From NCBI RefSeq assembly GCF_003072645.1, contig NZ_CP028897.1:695658-759657 (forward strand): a DNA stretch of 64,000 nt. The letters are read 5' to 3'. The notes beneath the pieces are model-generated. The model was not told the origin of the DNA and ran no database searches. It worked only from the letters and a program-made list of their open reading frames with translations. Source of the DNA: Dongshaea marina (GTDB lineage Bacteria > Pseudomonadota > Gammaproteobacteria > Enterobacterales > Aeromonadaceae). A program made the translations under genes and the position numbers. This document shows positions 17,042 through 25,545 of this stretch, in pieces. Each line of letters starts with the position of its first letter. Positions within the stretch are counted from its first letter, which is position 1.

Positions 17042-17524
17042 CTATTCGGCTTCATCCTCTTGATTGAGCATCTCGAAGATATGCAGGACGGCAGCCATGC
17101 GATCTTCATTACGAAACCGCTCCTCAAGGATTGGGCCGAGTTTATTGAGCTCCTCATCGAGCTGTAGTAACTGCTCTTCATCAGGCTGGCTATATTTGTC
17201 ACTGAACTGCAGAGCGTACTCAGTGGTTGCCTGAATATGGGGATAGATGCGCTGGGCTATTTTGAGACTCTTGCCACTGGCCTGCTCATAGGCCTTCATC
17301 ACATAGCGGTATAGTTCAAAGTGGCCGGCCGATACATAGTCCACCAGGAGCTGGCAGAAATTTTGTAGCTCATCGGTTTCTGGTTGTGGGCGCAGGCTTC
17401 CCTCCTTGGGATTCGCCAGCTCTATATAGGCGACCAGTAGTGCTTGCCTGGCTTCCAGCCAGTCAGAGATCAAGCTGTGTTGGCCTGCCAACTCGTACTT
17501 GGATTGTTCGCATTCACCGATCAT
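17042..17524 (-). CDS. rsd: Regulator of sigma D (anti-sigma 70 factor Rsd)
   Basis: Rsd binds the housekeeping sigma factor in stationary phase and favours alternative sigma factors. The segment NFCQLLVDYVSAGHFELYRY matches the Rsd/AlgQ core, and SDWLEARQALLVAYIEL matches its N-terminal helix. Start: the ATG at 17524 has an excellent Shine-Dalgarno (GAGGAGGAAAT) and gives 160 residues (E. coli 158). A longer frame from 17599 has no such site. The N-terminal residues are MIGECEQSKYELAGQ. In E. coli rsd also lies near hemE, though nudC is missing here. Confidence 0.9.
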   Translation of the reverse strand: MIGECEQSKYELAGQHSLISDWLEARQALLVAYIELANPKEGSLRPQPETDELQNFCQLLVDYVSAGHFELYRYVMKAYEQASGKSLKIAQRIYPHIQATTEYALQFSDKYSQPDEEQLLQLDEELNKLGPILEERFRNEDRMAAVLHIFEMLNQEDEAE

Positions 17525-17645
17525 ATTTCCTCCTCGCGGTAGGGGGCTGAGCGTAAAAGCTCTATGGCTATAACTAAAGTGATCTGCCTCAACAGTCAAT
17601 AGTTATTGTGATTTTGTGAGATTCGGGGAGGGTATGAGAGGCAAT

Positions 17646-17745
17646 AAAAAACCCTTGCGATGCCTCGCAAGGGCCAATCACTTTTTTGACAGGGCTCGCT
17701 GAGAGACGAGCTTCGACATTGTTATCACTAGCGCGTGATTGTTAT
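17646..17745 (-). ncRNA. Candidate small RNA ending in an orphan terminator
   Basis: On the minus strand a perfect terminator (stem CCCTTGCGA / TCGCAAGGG, loop GGCA, then six T) ends at 17646, but no coding gene lies upstream of it on that strand. Just before it is a second hairpin, GCTCG / CGAGC (about 17694-17711). A weak promoter-like pair (TTGATA ... GATAAC, 18-nt spacer) lies further up. rsd starts 122 nt downstream. The 5' end is a guess. It could instead be a leader of rsd. Confidence 0.4.
17652..17673 (-). terminator. Rho-independent terminator on the minus strand, upstream of rsd
   Basis: A 9-bp GC-rich stem followed by TTTTTT on the minus strand (AAAAAA at 17646-17651 on the plus strand). 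Confidence 0.8.
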
Positions 17746-17970
17746 ATCAAACACCTTGGGCAACTAGCGAATGAATTTGTCGAAATCGTTGCTATCTTTT
17801 GAACAGGCTCACATTTATGGGAAAGGAGCTCTCCGTAAGCTATTTATTGTGAAAAATGTGATTTTAACTTTAAAAACCATTTAAATGCTGTGGGCTATTT
17901 TGCCTGATTGGCTTTGGGAGTTCTCACTGAACTCAGTTAAGATAGCCCTACTGTTTACCAAGCGATAATC

Positions 17971-19041
17971 ATGATGAGCCCACTGAAAAACGATCGTTAC
18001 CTCAGAGCCCTGCTGCGCCAGGAAGTAGACCGAACCCCGGTATGGATGATGCGTCAGGCCGGACGCTACCTTCCTGAGTACCGCGAGCTGCGTGCCCAGG
18101 CTGGTGATTTCATGACAATGTGCCAAAATCCTGAGCTGGCCTGTGAGGTCACCCTGCAGCCGCTACGACGCTTTCCCCTGGATGCGGCGATCCTATTTTC
18201 CGACATTCTGACCATTCCTGATGCGATGGGACTTGGGCTTAGATTTGAGCCGGGCAAGGGGCCGATATTTGAGCGCACCATAGATTCGATGCGGGATGTG
18301 GAGAAGTTGCCACAGTTGGATCCGGAGCAGGAGCTGGGCTACGTGATGGATGCGGTTCGTACCATTAAACGCGAGCTCAAGCAGGAGGTTCCTCTCATCG
18401 GTTTTTCCGGGAGCCCCTGGACCCTGGCAACCTATATGGTCGAGGGAGGCAGTAGCAAGGCGTTTAATCGGATCAAGCGGATGCTCTATGCCGAGCCACA
18501 GATTCTGCATCAGCTGCTGCGCCGTCTGGCGCTTTCCGTTACCGATTATCTCAATGCCCAGATCAGTGCCGGGGCGGACTCGGTGATGATCTTTGATACC
18601 TGGGGTGGGGTGCTTGGAGAAGCGGCCTATCAGGAGTTTTCATTGGCCTACATGAGTCAGATTATCAAAGGGTTGCAGCGAGAGCGTGACGGGCAGCGGA
18701 TCCCCGTGACTCTGTTTACCAAAAATGGTGGTCCCTGGCTGGAGGCGATCGCCGATTCAGGCTGTGATGCCGTGGGGCTGGACTGGACCATAGAGATGAG
18801 CGAGGCGAAACGACGCATCGGTGACAAGGTGGTATTGCAGGGGAACATGGACCCCTCGGTGCTGTATGCACCACCAAAAAGGATTCGCCAGGAGGTTCAG
18901 AAGATCCTGGATCAGTTTGGCTCAGGCTCCGGACATGTGTTCAACCTGGGGCATGGCATCCATCCGGATGTGGATCCAGATAATGCCGGAGTCTTTATCG
19001 AGGCGGTGCATCAACTGTCGCGGCCGTTTCATCAGGGGTGA
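17971..19041 (+). CDS. hemE: Uroporphyrinogen decarboxylase
   Basis: HemE decarboxylates uroporphyrinogen III to coproporphyrinogen III in heme synthesis. Length is 356 (E. coli 354). Family signatures are [16 protein letters not shown] near residues 18-33 and [17 protein letters not shown] near 144-160, with FDTWGG and NLGHGIHPD further on. Two adjacent ATGs (17971, 17974) are possible; [15 protein letters not shown] matches the family N-terminus from the second. A GC-rich stem-loop lies just after the stop. Confidence 0.97.
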   Translation: MMSPLKNDRYLRALLRQEVDRTPVWMMRQAGRYLPEYRELRAQAGDFMTMCQNPELACEVTLQPLRRFPLDAAILFSDILTIPDAMGLGLRFEPGKGPIFERTIDSMRDVEKLPQLDPEQELGYVMDAVRTIKRELKQEVPLIGFSGSPWTLATYMVEGGSSKAFNRIKRMLYAEPQILHQLLRRLALSVTDYLNAQISAGADSVMIFDTWGGVLGEAAYQEFSLAYMSQIIKGLQRERDGQRIPVTLFTKNGGPWLEAIADSGCDAVGLDWTIEMSEAKRRIGDKVVLQGNMDPSVLYAPPKRIRQEVQKILDQFGSGSGHVFNLGHGIHPDVDPDNAGVFIEAVHQLSRPFHQG

Positions 19042-19142
19042 GGATGGCATGCTCAGGGGCTGGGGAAATAGCCTCTGAGCGCCCTGGGCCCCTTTCTTTT
19101 TGATGGGGGTTAACTCAGGGCAAAAATTTCAGGAGTATTGGT

Positions 19143-19730
19143 TTGAAGAATCCATGGGATGAGTATGCACAAGGCTGGGATCTTGATCCTTCGGTGCAAG
19201 AATATGCGGCTAAGGCGTTTGAAGAACTCTTAAGCAGCATAAAGATTGATGATTTATCTGTCTTTGATTTTGGCTGTGGTACGGGCGCTCTTACTCAGCT
19301 TCTTAGCCCAAGAGTAAAAGAGATAGTGGCCCTTGATGCTTCACCTGAGATGATAAAGCATTTGCTGAACAAGAAGCTCACCAATGTGTCGGCGATTGCT
19401 GATTTTCTAACACAAGAGTTAATTGAGCATAACCCTGACTTGGCGAACAAGTTTGATTTGATCCTTGCTTCCTCGGTTTGTGGCTTCTTAGCAGATTATG
19501 AGATGACCCTTGGATTGATAAAATCCCTTATGAAGCCTGGTGGCATATTTGTTCAGTGGGACTGGCTGGCGAGGGATGAAACTTCGCAGATTGGGCTGTC
19601 AGAGCACAGGGTGCTCAGTGCCTTGCAAGCCCATGGATTCACTGAGATTACACTGACTAAACCATTTGAGATGAATAGTTCAAAAGGGTTAATGACTGTC
19701 TTGATGGCCATAGGAAAAAATACAGCATAG
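19143..19730 (+). CDS. Class I SAM-dependent methyltransferase
   Basis: The protein has 195 residues. The SAM-binding motif I VFDFGCGTGALTQLL is at about residues 40-54, and acidic motif II VALDASPEMI about 20 residues later. The substrate is unknown. Start: TTG at 19143 lies 7 nt after AGGAG. This is the only well-placed start, giving MKNPWDEYAQGWDLDP, a common opening for this family. Base composition is more AT-rich than hemE, hinting at acquisition. The gene-free repeat region follows. Confidence 0.85.
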   Translation: MKNPWDEYAQGWDLDPSVQEYAAKAFEELLSSIKIDDLSVFDFGCGTGALTQLLSPRVKEIVALDASPEMIKHLLNKKLTNVSAIADFLTQELIEHNPDLANKFDLILASSVCGFLADYEMTLGLIKSLMKPGGIFVQWDWLARDETSQIGLSEHRVLSALQAHGFTEITLTKPFEMNSSKGLMTVLMAIGKNTA

Positions 19731-19872
19731 AGCTTTAGTGATTGTTACGACGCTCACTGAGGCTCTGCTCGCTTGCCCCTTACCGGATGAAGACCCCTCT
19801 TGGTGGTTGTGACGAACCGCAGGATGTTTATAACTTTCGCTATTGTTAGCTTTTTGTCCTTCGGACTGAGTA

Positions 19873-20308
19873 TTTGTGCCTGCGGCACAATTGTCCGGCC
19901 GCGGATGTAGCACAAGGATGTGCGAATGTGGCGGTAGTCATGGATGACGATAGCTACCTGCGGGTCAGGCCGTTCCTAGGCATCCTGCCTTCCACGGCAT
20001 TGATACATCCTGTATGGCAGGGACTGCTCATCCAGTCCCCCTAACAACCCCGAGGATGCCCCTCGATTCGTGGAAATCCTGAAAATCACTTACTCCCTGA
20101 AGCTCAGCATAGACACACTGCATATCATCCATGATATGCCTACCCAGTTCTATATCCCTATCTCTCGCTCTGTCTCTCCGAGAGAGACTCCTCCCCTGGC
20201 GTGGCTATGCACTTATGGCGTCCCGCCATTCGGCTTCACTCGCATTATGATTTTCAGGCACGAATCAAAGGGGAAGTTTAACCCCCCGTTAGCGAGTGCC
20301 TAGGCGAA
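19873..20308. repeat. Intergenic repeat module, copy A
   Basis: This module opens with TGTGCCTGCGGCACAATTGT, has GGACTGCTCA...CCCCTAACAACCCC in the middle and closes with CGAATCAAAGGGGAAGTTTA plus an AACCCCC-CGTTAG segment. The same three blocks occur in the same order at 20538-20798, with different spacing in between. No protein reading is convincing. It looks like a multi-copy intergenic element. Confidence 0.75.
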
Positions 20309-20333
20309 CTATAAACCCACTATTTTTGTTTTC

Positions 20334-20481
20334 GAGGCAGGATGCCGAGCACCGCAGCTCTGTGGAGGGACTCGCAGCGCGAAGGGAGCTTTTGATTACT
20401 TTTGGCGGAACAAAAGTAATGTGCTGCCGGCACCCCGGCAATAATGCAGCGCAGCTGCAAAAAGGCTATCCGCAGGATATA
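20334..20481. repeat. Intergenic repeat module type 2, copy 1
   Basis: It starts with GAGGCAGGATGCCGAGCACC and ends with GGCTATCCGCAGGATAT. A related, shorter copy is at 21034-21119 (GGGCAGGATGCC ... AGCCATCCGCAGGATAG), sharing a CACCGGCA / CACCCCGGCA block and GCAGCTGCAA / GAAGCTGCAA. Inside copy 1 is the inverted repeat ATTACTTTTG / CAAAAGTAAT. Confidence 0.65.
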
Positions 20482-20537
20482 TAGACGTTCGCTATTGGTA
20501 CAAAGCGAACTTCAGTGATTTGACCAACGGTCAGCTT

Positions 20538-20798
20538 TTTGTGCCTGCGGCACAATTGTCCGGCCGCAGACGACGGGTTAGGGGGACTGCTCACCCTGTC
20601 CCCCTAACAACCCCCAGGGTGCCCCCCGATTCGCTTATTCCTCAAAATCATAGTGTTTTGAAGCACTGCGCAGACAGTATGTCCCTATACTAGCTGCACA
20701 CTCGCAGCATCCGTGCTGCTCAACTTCAAATCACCTTATGATTTTTCGGCGCGAATCAAAGGGGAAGTTTAACCCCCGTTAGTGAGCGCCGAGGCGAA
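20538..20798. repeat. Intergenic repeat module, copy B
   Basis: This is the second copy of the module at 19873-20308: TGTGCCTGCGGCACAATTGT at the left, CCCCTAACAACCCCC in the middle, CGAATCAAAGGGGAAGTTTA at the right. It is shorter than copy A by about 175 nt because the variable parts differ. Confidence 0.75.
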
Positions 20799-21033
20799 TC
20801 GTAGAGGTTTCAGGTCGAATCACATGGATGTGATGAGAGCTTAGTCGTGACAGGGACGTTGTGTCTAAGCGGTGCCTTAATCCTTAGAGGAGCCGAGGAT
20901 AAAGCGAGATCCGGGGCGCCCCGGGAGATGCACGCCGCTAACAACATCCATGTTTAACGCGACATTCACACTTCCCTGTGTATCAGAAGCGCGGAGCACC
21001 TTTGCCATATAGGGATATATCAATGCCGTGAAG

Positions 21034-21119
21034 GGCAGGATGCCTGAGAACGGCCGTGCCTGCCGCCGGTCAGCACCGGCACTTGCAGCGAAGCTGCAAA
21101 TTAGCCATCCGCAGGATAG
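21034..21119. repeat. Intergenic repeat module type 2, copy 2
   Basis: A shorter relative of 20334-20481, sharing the GGCAGGATGCC opening and the ATCCGCAGGAT ending. Confidence 0.55.
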
Positions 21120-21315
21120 GTCAACCTTGCCCGCTGTCGGTCCGCCCCGACATATTCTGTGGCGAAGCCACAATATTAGCTGCATGCAATGCAATCAAGT
21201 TCGCATGGCTACAAAGCAAGCAGGATACACCGAGTTGGTTTCTCACGGTTCAGTGATTAAAATCCGCATGCGGCTGCATCGAATCCTGACACATCATCAC
21301 CTGGAGACTTTACGG

Positions 21316-22062
21316 ATGCCCTATGCAGAGAATAAAGGACTGAAGATTCACTATCGGGTTGAAGGGGAGGGACCAGCCCTGGTATTGCAGCATGGCTCTA
21401 CCTCAGCACTACAAGCCTGGGAGCTGTTTGGCTATACCGAGCGTCTCAAGCCTCACTACCAATTGGTGATGATCGATGCTCGTGGCCATGGCCTGAGCGA
21501 TAAGCCCCATGATAGTGAGCTGTATCAACTGCCGCTCAGAGTCAGTGATGTCGTGGCTGTGTTGGATGCTCTCGATATCCGACAGGCCCATTACTGGGGA
21601 TACTCCATGGGGGGATGGATCGGTTTTGGTATGGCAAAGTATGCCAGGAGCCGTCTTAAGTCTCTTATCATTGGAGGGGCTCACCCTTATGCCGATCCGG
21701 CTCCGGATTTTTATGGTGTCGATGGTAGAGATCCTGAGCTGTTCATTAAAGCTTTGGAGTCATTCGCAGGGGTAGCCTTTAGCCGGGAGGCGAAAACATG
21801 GATCTTGGGTAATGACCTTCAGGCTTTGGCCGCTGCGATGCATGACAGGGATTCAATAGAGGATGTCTGTAGTGCCATAGATCTCCCCTGCCTGCTCTAT
21901 GCAGGTGGTAAGGATCCCAGGATTTCAAAGGTAACCCGGTGCGCCAGGCTCATCAAGGACGCGGCTCTCTTATCATTTCCCGAGTCAGACTCAGCTATAC
22001 CAGCACTCCGATATTGTTCTGCCAGAGGTCATGAAGTTCCTGAGCTCCCACGGGTGAGCTGA
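21316..22062 (+). CDS. Alpha/beta-hydrolase, probably frameshifted near its C-terminus
   Basis: This is an alpha/beta-fold hydrolase (esterase or lactonase type) of unknown substrate. The oxyanion strand LVLQHGSTSA is at about residues 20-29, the nucleophile elbow GYSMGG at about 94-99 and the acid region LLYAGGKDP near 200. I chose ATG 21316 (MPYAENKGLKIHYR). An upstream extension to 21028 runs through repeat DNA and is not family-like. The last 25 residues look wrong. After SFPES another frame reads DIVLPEVMKFLSSHG then stop at 22057, the typical end of these proteins and the expected position of the catalytic His region. A net two-base loss (or one-base gain) near 21980 would explain this. 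Confidence 0.8.
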   Translation: MPYAENKGLKIHYRVEGEGPALVLQHGSTSALQAWELFGYTERLKPHYQLVMIDARGHGLSDKPHDSELYQLPLRVSDVVAVLDALDIRQAHYWGYSMGGWIGFGMAKYARSRLKSLIIGGAHPYADPAPDFYGVDGRDPELFIKALESFAGVAFSREAKTWILGNDLQALAAAMHDRDSIEDVCSAIDLPCLLYAGGKDPRISKVTRCARLIKDAALLSFPESDSAIPALRYCSARGHEVPELPRVS

Positions 22063-22160
22063 CCTGCTTTGATCTCGGTGAAAGATTATTCAAATACAGG
22101 AAGCTGAGGGTCAGTTTCTTGCTACACTTTTCTTGTGTGGTTTCAAAGGGATCTTGAAAC

Positions 22161-22583
22161 ATGCAGAAAAGGTGGCTGTTTGTGACCTTACTCTTTTCAT
22201 CTCTCATAGGCGCAGCCTGCCTGTGTGTCTTCTCTTTTTTTCACAAGCTTGTTGTCGGTTTTGACCCGTTTTTATGGGAGAGCTACATAGCTCACGCCTG
22301 GTTTGGAGGCTTTATTGGCTTCATCACAGGAGGTGTTTTTTTTCGGGGCTATGCCCTGAAGAAGCAGCTTGAGGTGCGGGTAGAGGAGCTGGAGGTTTTA
22401 CTTCCTATCTGTGCAAGCTGCAAAAAAATAAGAAAGGCTGATTGTGCTCCTGAGGATATGAGCTCCTGGGTCGATGTTGAGCAATATATTACAGATAAAA
22501 CGCGAACTGAGTTTACTCATAGTCTCTGTCCTGAGTGCCAAAGAGAGCTTTCTATGGGGCGGAATAGAGGTGGTTTGCATTGA
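22161..22583 (+). CDS. Membrane protein with zinc-ribbon-like C-terminus, paralogue 1
   Basis: The protein has 140 residues. Two hydrophobic segments (about 5-27 and 43-63) precede a short charged linker (LKKQLEVRVEELEVLL) that may form a coiled coil. The cytosolic tail reads LPICASCKKI ... W..VEQYI ... THSLCPECQ, so two CxxC pairs that could hold one metal ion. The same tail block occurs at the C-termini of many PAS/histidine-kinase and GGDEF proteins. No enzymatic domain is present. Its stop overlaps the start of a paralogue, so they form a two-gene operon. Confidence 0.8.
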   Translation: MQKRWLFVTLLFSSLIGAACLCVFSFFHKLVVGFDPFLWESYIAHAWFGGFIGFITGGVFFRGYALKKQLEVRVEELEVLLPICASCKKIRKADCAPEDMSSWVDVEQYITDKTRTEFTHSLCPECQRELSMGRNRGGLH

Positions 22584-23074
22584 TGTACTTAACAAGAAGA
22601 AAGTGGCTCTCCTTTGGGATCTCATTTCTTATAGGGGCTGCAGCTCTGTGCTGTTTCTCATTTTTTCACAAGATGTCTGTTGGGTTTAATCCATTTATTT
22701 TTAAAAGCTATATAGCCCCATTTCTGTTTGGGGGATGCTTAGGGGCGAATATCGGGATGGCACTTCTGAGGATCCACCTTTTGAAGGAGAAGCTTGAGGA
22801 GCGTGTATATGAACTGGAGAACCTGCTTCCTATCTGTGCAAAGTGCAAAAAGATAAAACTCGAAAAAGAATCAGCCCATGAGGGAGAGAGCTGGATCCAA
22901 GTTGAATCATACCTCACTCGCAGGATGCACTCTGAATGTACTCATAGTTTCTGCCCGGATTGCCTCAAAAGACTCTACGGATTTGATGTCAACGCAGCTC
23001 AGGGAGATCTATCACTCCTCACGGCGGCCAAGGGGCACAGGCGCAAACAAGATTCGGGACGGCCAGAGAAATGA
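22583..23074 (+). CDS. Membrane protein with zinc-ribbon-like C-terminus, paralogue 2
   Basis: The protein has 163 residues and is clearly homologous to the preceding one: the same two membrane helices (FSFFHK after the first), the same linker, LPICAKCKKI, W.QVESYL and THSFCPDCLKRLYGF. It adds about 30 polar residues at the end. The ATG at 22583 overlaps the previous stop (TGATG). A TTG at 22580 is an alternative. Function unknown. Tandem duplication with divergence suggests a heteromeric pair. Confidence 0.8.
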   Translation: MYLTRRKWLSFGISFLIGAAALCCFSFFHKMSVGFNPFIFKSYIAPFLFGGCLGANIGMALLRIHLLKEKLEERVYELENLLPICAKCKKIKLEKESAHEGESWIQVESYLTRRMHSECTHSFCPDCLKRLYGFDVNAAQGDLSLLTAAKGHRRKQDSGRPEK

Positions 23075-23145
23075 TACCGGGCAGGTTTTTAGCTCGGGGA
23101 GCATGCCCGCCGGGGGATGAGAGTATACTTCATTCACCTGATGTG

Positions 23146-23172
23146 AAAAGGGCAGCCACTGGCTGCCCTTTT
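23146..23172. terminator. Bidirectional terminator between convergent genes
   Basis: A 12-bp stem, AAAAGGGCAGCC / GGCTGCCCTTTT, with a 3-nt loop, just after the end of mepM on the minus strand. Confidence 0.85.
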
Positions 23173-23177
23173 CATCA

Positions 23178-24569
23178 TTAGCTATTCATCTCTTTTTGAT
23201 ATTTGCTGACCTCGGCCAGGAAGCGGGAGCGATCACGCTGATCAATGCTGCGTGACATCGGCAGCTTGACCGTCATCGGGTTGACCGGACGGTTGTAGAT
23301 CCGTACTTCATAGTGCAGGTGTGGCCCGGTTGTACGGCCGGTGTTGCCGCTGAGGGCTATCTTCTGGCCGATGTTGACCTTGTCTCCCTTTTTCACCAGG
23401 AGTTTACTCAGGTGCAGGTAGCGGGTGCTGTATTTACGGCCATAACGAACCACTATGTAGTTGCCCGCATAGCGCTGATAACCGGCAAACACCACCTCTC
23501 CATCTCCGGTGGCCAGGACCGGGGTTCCAACGGGCAGAGCAAAGTCGGTTCCATAGTGAGGGGAGATCCTATGGGTGACCGGATGAACCCGGTGCAGGTT
23601 AAACGGCGAGCTGATCCGGTAGTGTCCCTTGAAGGGGTAGCGACGAAATGCCCGGTTCAGGCTGTAGCCGCGTTCATCATAGTACTCGCCGGTACGGAAG
23701 CGATAGGCACTGTAGGTCTTGCCTGCCAGCAGCAGCTGAACGCCGATAATTCTTTCATCACCGGTTTGCTTGCCCTGGATCACCTCCTTATCCAGAAGTA
23801 CTTCAAAGCGATCGCCCTTGCGGAAGTCGCGGCTGAAGTTGACCTTCCACTGGAACAGCTCGGCTATTTTATGGATCTGTCCCGGCGTCAGACCGGAACG
23901 GCTGGCGCTATTGTAGAAGTTGTCGGTCACAACACCTGTAATGGTTGATGATTTCCAGTGACTGGCCTGCTTGGTCAGCTCACTGCTAAAGCCGTTGTCG
24001 GTCCGGGTGAAGATCAGGCTGTGGGCCAGATCGACGCGCAGCTCCAGTTTCTGCAGCTGATTATCTTTGTCGATCAGCAGATCGATATTTTGTCCTGGTC
24101 GCAGGGTGGACAGCTGGTGGTTTTTATCTGTGGCCAGCAAACGGTAGAGATCGGTATTGGAGAGCCCCAGTCCGCTGAGGATGCCACTCAGGGTGTCTCC
24201 ACGCTGGACTTCATAGTTTTGCCACTGGCCTTCACTCAGGGCCAGATCATCAAGCTTATCGGTGACCGGCTCCTTGAGCAGCTCTTTGTCCGGGATGGCA
24301 TAGTCATGATCATCTCCACCGGCAGTCTGAGGAGCGGTTGATGATTTCTCTGATCCCTCCGACGCTGTGACCGTTGTGGCAGGCTCTGGCTTAGCATCTA
24401 TGGCCGCCAGTGGAATAGAGCTGGACTGCTGAAGCAGGCGGTTGGAGCTTGGGAGCATCTGGATCACTATGGCACACAGGCAGACCAGGGTTACCAGTGA
24501 GATGAGTATCCGTTTGTTGATCGGAAATGGCAGGGTTGTAGTTGATCTTTGTTTTTGTAACTCAGTCAT
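23178..24569 (-). CDS. mepM: Murein DD-endopeptidase MepM-like (M23 peptidase, LysM)
   Basis: This enzyme cleaves D-Ala-mDAP crosslinks to allow wall growth. Length is 463 (E. coli MepM 440). One N-terminal membrane segment (about residues 20-41) places the protein in the periplasm. A LysM/OapA-like domain is at about 116-168 (YEVQRGDTLSGILSGLGLS). The M23 domain is at about 330-430, with zinc ligands in HYGTDFALPVG and HLHYE and the conserved YLHLSKLLVKKGDKV and GNTGRTTGPHLHYE. It is monocistronic. Confidence 0.93.
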   Translation of the reverse strand: MTELQKQRSTTTLPFPINKRILISLVTLVCLCAIVIQMLPSSNRLLQQSSSIPLAAIDAKPEPATTVTASEGSEKSSTAPQTAGGDDHDYAIPDKELLKEPVTDKLDDLALSEGQWQNYEVQRGDTLSGILSGLGLSNTDLYRLLATDKNHQLSTLRPGQNIDLLIDKDNQLQKLELRVDLAHSLIFTRTDNGFSSELTKQASHWKSSTITGVVTDNFYNSASRSGLTPGQIHKIAELFQWKVNFSRDFRKGDRFEVLLDKEVIQGKQTGDERIIGVQLLLAGKTYSAYRFRTGEYYDERGYSLNRAFRRYPFKGHYRISSPFNLHRVHPVTHRISPHYGTDFALPVGTPVLATGDGEVVFAGYQRYAGNYIVVRYGRKYSTRYLHLSKLLVKKGDKVNIGQKIALSGNTGRTTGPHLHYEVRIYNRPVNPMTVKLPMSRSIDQRDRSRFLAEVSKYQKEMNS

Positions 24570-24758
24570 TAATATCTTCCGGTCAATATCAGAGCTGGTG
24601 TTGGCTCCACATAAGGTGATGTTTCGTCAAAATCTCACCAGTTCGGACAAAGTCTGTCAGGACAGGGCGCCGATTTTAGGCTAAAAAGTGCACAAAAAAC
24701 AGGGGCAATTGCAGTTTTTATTCTGATCGCCCACCCATTTTCTAATTAGAGGTACCTA

Positions 24759-24801
24759 TAGGCTCAGTTAACCACCACATCTTAAGGGTTAACAGAGCCT
24801 A
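24759..24801. repeat. Palindromic intergenic element, second copy
   Basis: TAGGCTCAGTTAACC is inverted at 24787-24801 with one mismatch. It shares the outer motif with the palindrome at 11680-11733. It lies 9 nt after the 3' end of a minus-strand gene, as the first copy lies 70 nt after another. Confidence 0.65.
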
Positions 24802-24809
24802 AACCCTCA

Positions 24810-25412
24810 TTAGAGTGCCGAAGGTTCCATTGGTTCCCCAATTATTTTTTGAATATGCGGCTGTAGCCAGGGAACCAGCTCCTCATCAAACCACGGATTT
24901 CTTTTAAACCAAAGCTGATTGCGGGGAGATGGGTGGGGAAGGGGAAGTAACTGCGGCAGATAGTGGCGCCAGTTAAGGACGGTCTCGGTCAGATTGTTGG
25001 TTTGCAGATAGTAGCGTTGGGCATATTGACCAACCAGCAGGGTCAATCTGAGTTCGGGGAGTAACTTCAGAACCTGAGGATGCCACAGGGGAGCACACTC
25101 AGGGCGGGGCGGCTTATCACCGGATTTTCCCCGTCCCGGGTAGCACAGACCCATCGGCATGATGGCAATCTTACTGGCATCGTAAAACTCCCGGGGAGAG
25201 AGCTGCAGCCATTGGCGCAGTCTTTTTCCCGAGGCGTCATTCCAGGGGAGGTCACTGTGATGGACCTTGAGACCGGGTGCCTGGCCAATAATCAGGATCC
25301 TGGCCTGGGAGCGGGCTCTGATCACCGGGTTGGCCCCCAGTGGCAATGCCTGCTGGCAAAGCTGACACTGATGGATTTTTTGTAGTAGAAACTGTAGTGG
25401 GCGCTCATCCAT
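24810..25412 (-). CDS. Uracil-DNA glycosylase family protein
   Basis: The protein has 200 residues. ARILIIGQAPGLKVHHSDLPWND (residues 33-55) carries the GQAPG active-site loop of the UDG superfamily. The later LLVGQYAQRYYL and HPSPRN (near 160) correspond to the C-terminal loop with the conserved His-Pro-Ser. A CxxC near residue 16 (CQLC) resembles part of the iron-sulfur ligand set of family 4/5 enzymes, but the full set is not evident. It is expected to act on damaged or deaminated bases, which is inference from the family. Confidence 0.85.
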   Translation of the reverse strand: MDERPLQFLLQKIHQCQLCQQALPLGANPVIRARSQARILIIGQAPGLKVHHSDLPWNDASGKRLRQWLQLSPREFYDASKIAIMPMGLCYPGRGKSGDKPPRPECAPLWHPQVLKLLPELRLTLLVGQYAQRYYLQTNNLTETVLNWRHYLPQLLPLPHPSPRNQLWFKRNPWFDEELVPWLQPHIQKIIGEPMEPSAL

Positions 25413-25545
25413 GATGAATACTCTGAGGGGCTTCTAAAAGTGATGCCTTATAAATAAAAATTGTGACGGTTTTTGCTAAATAGTGCTTGAGAAATAGTCA
25501 CATACTGATTAGCCTTTTAGGAAATTAAACGATGCGATTAATATT

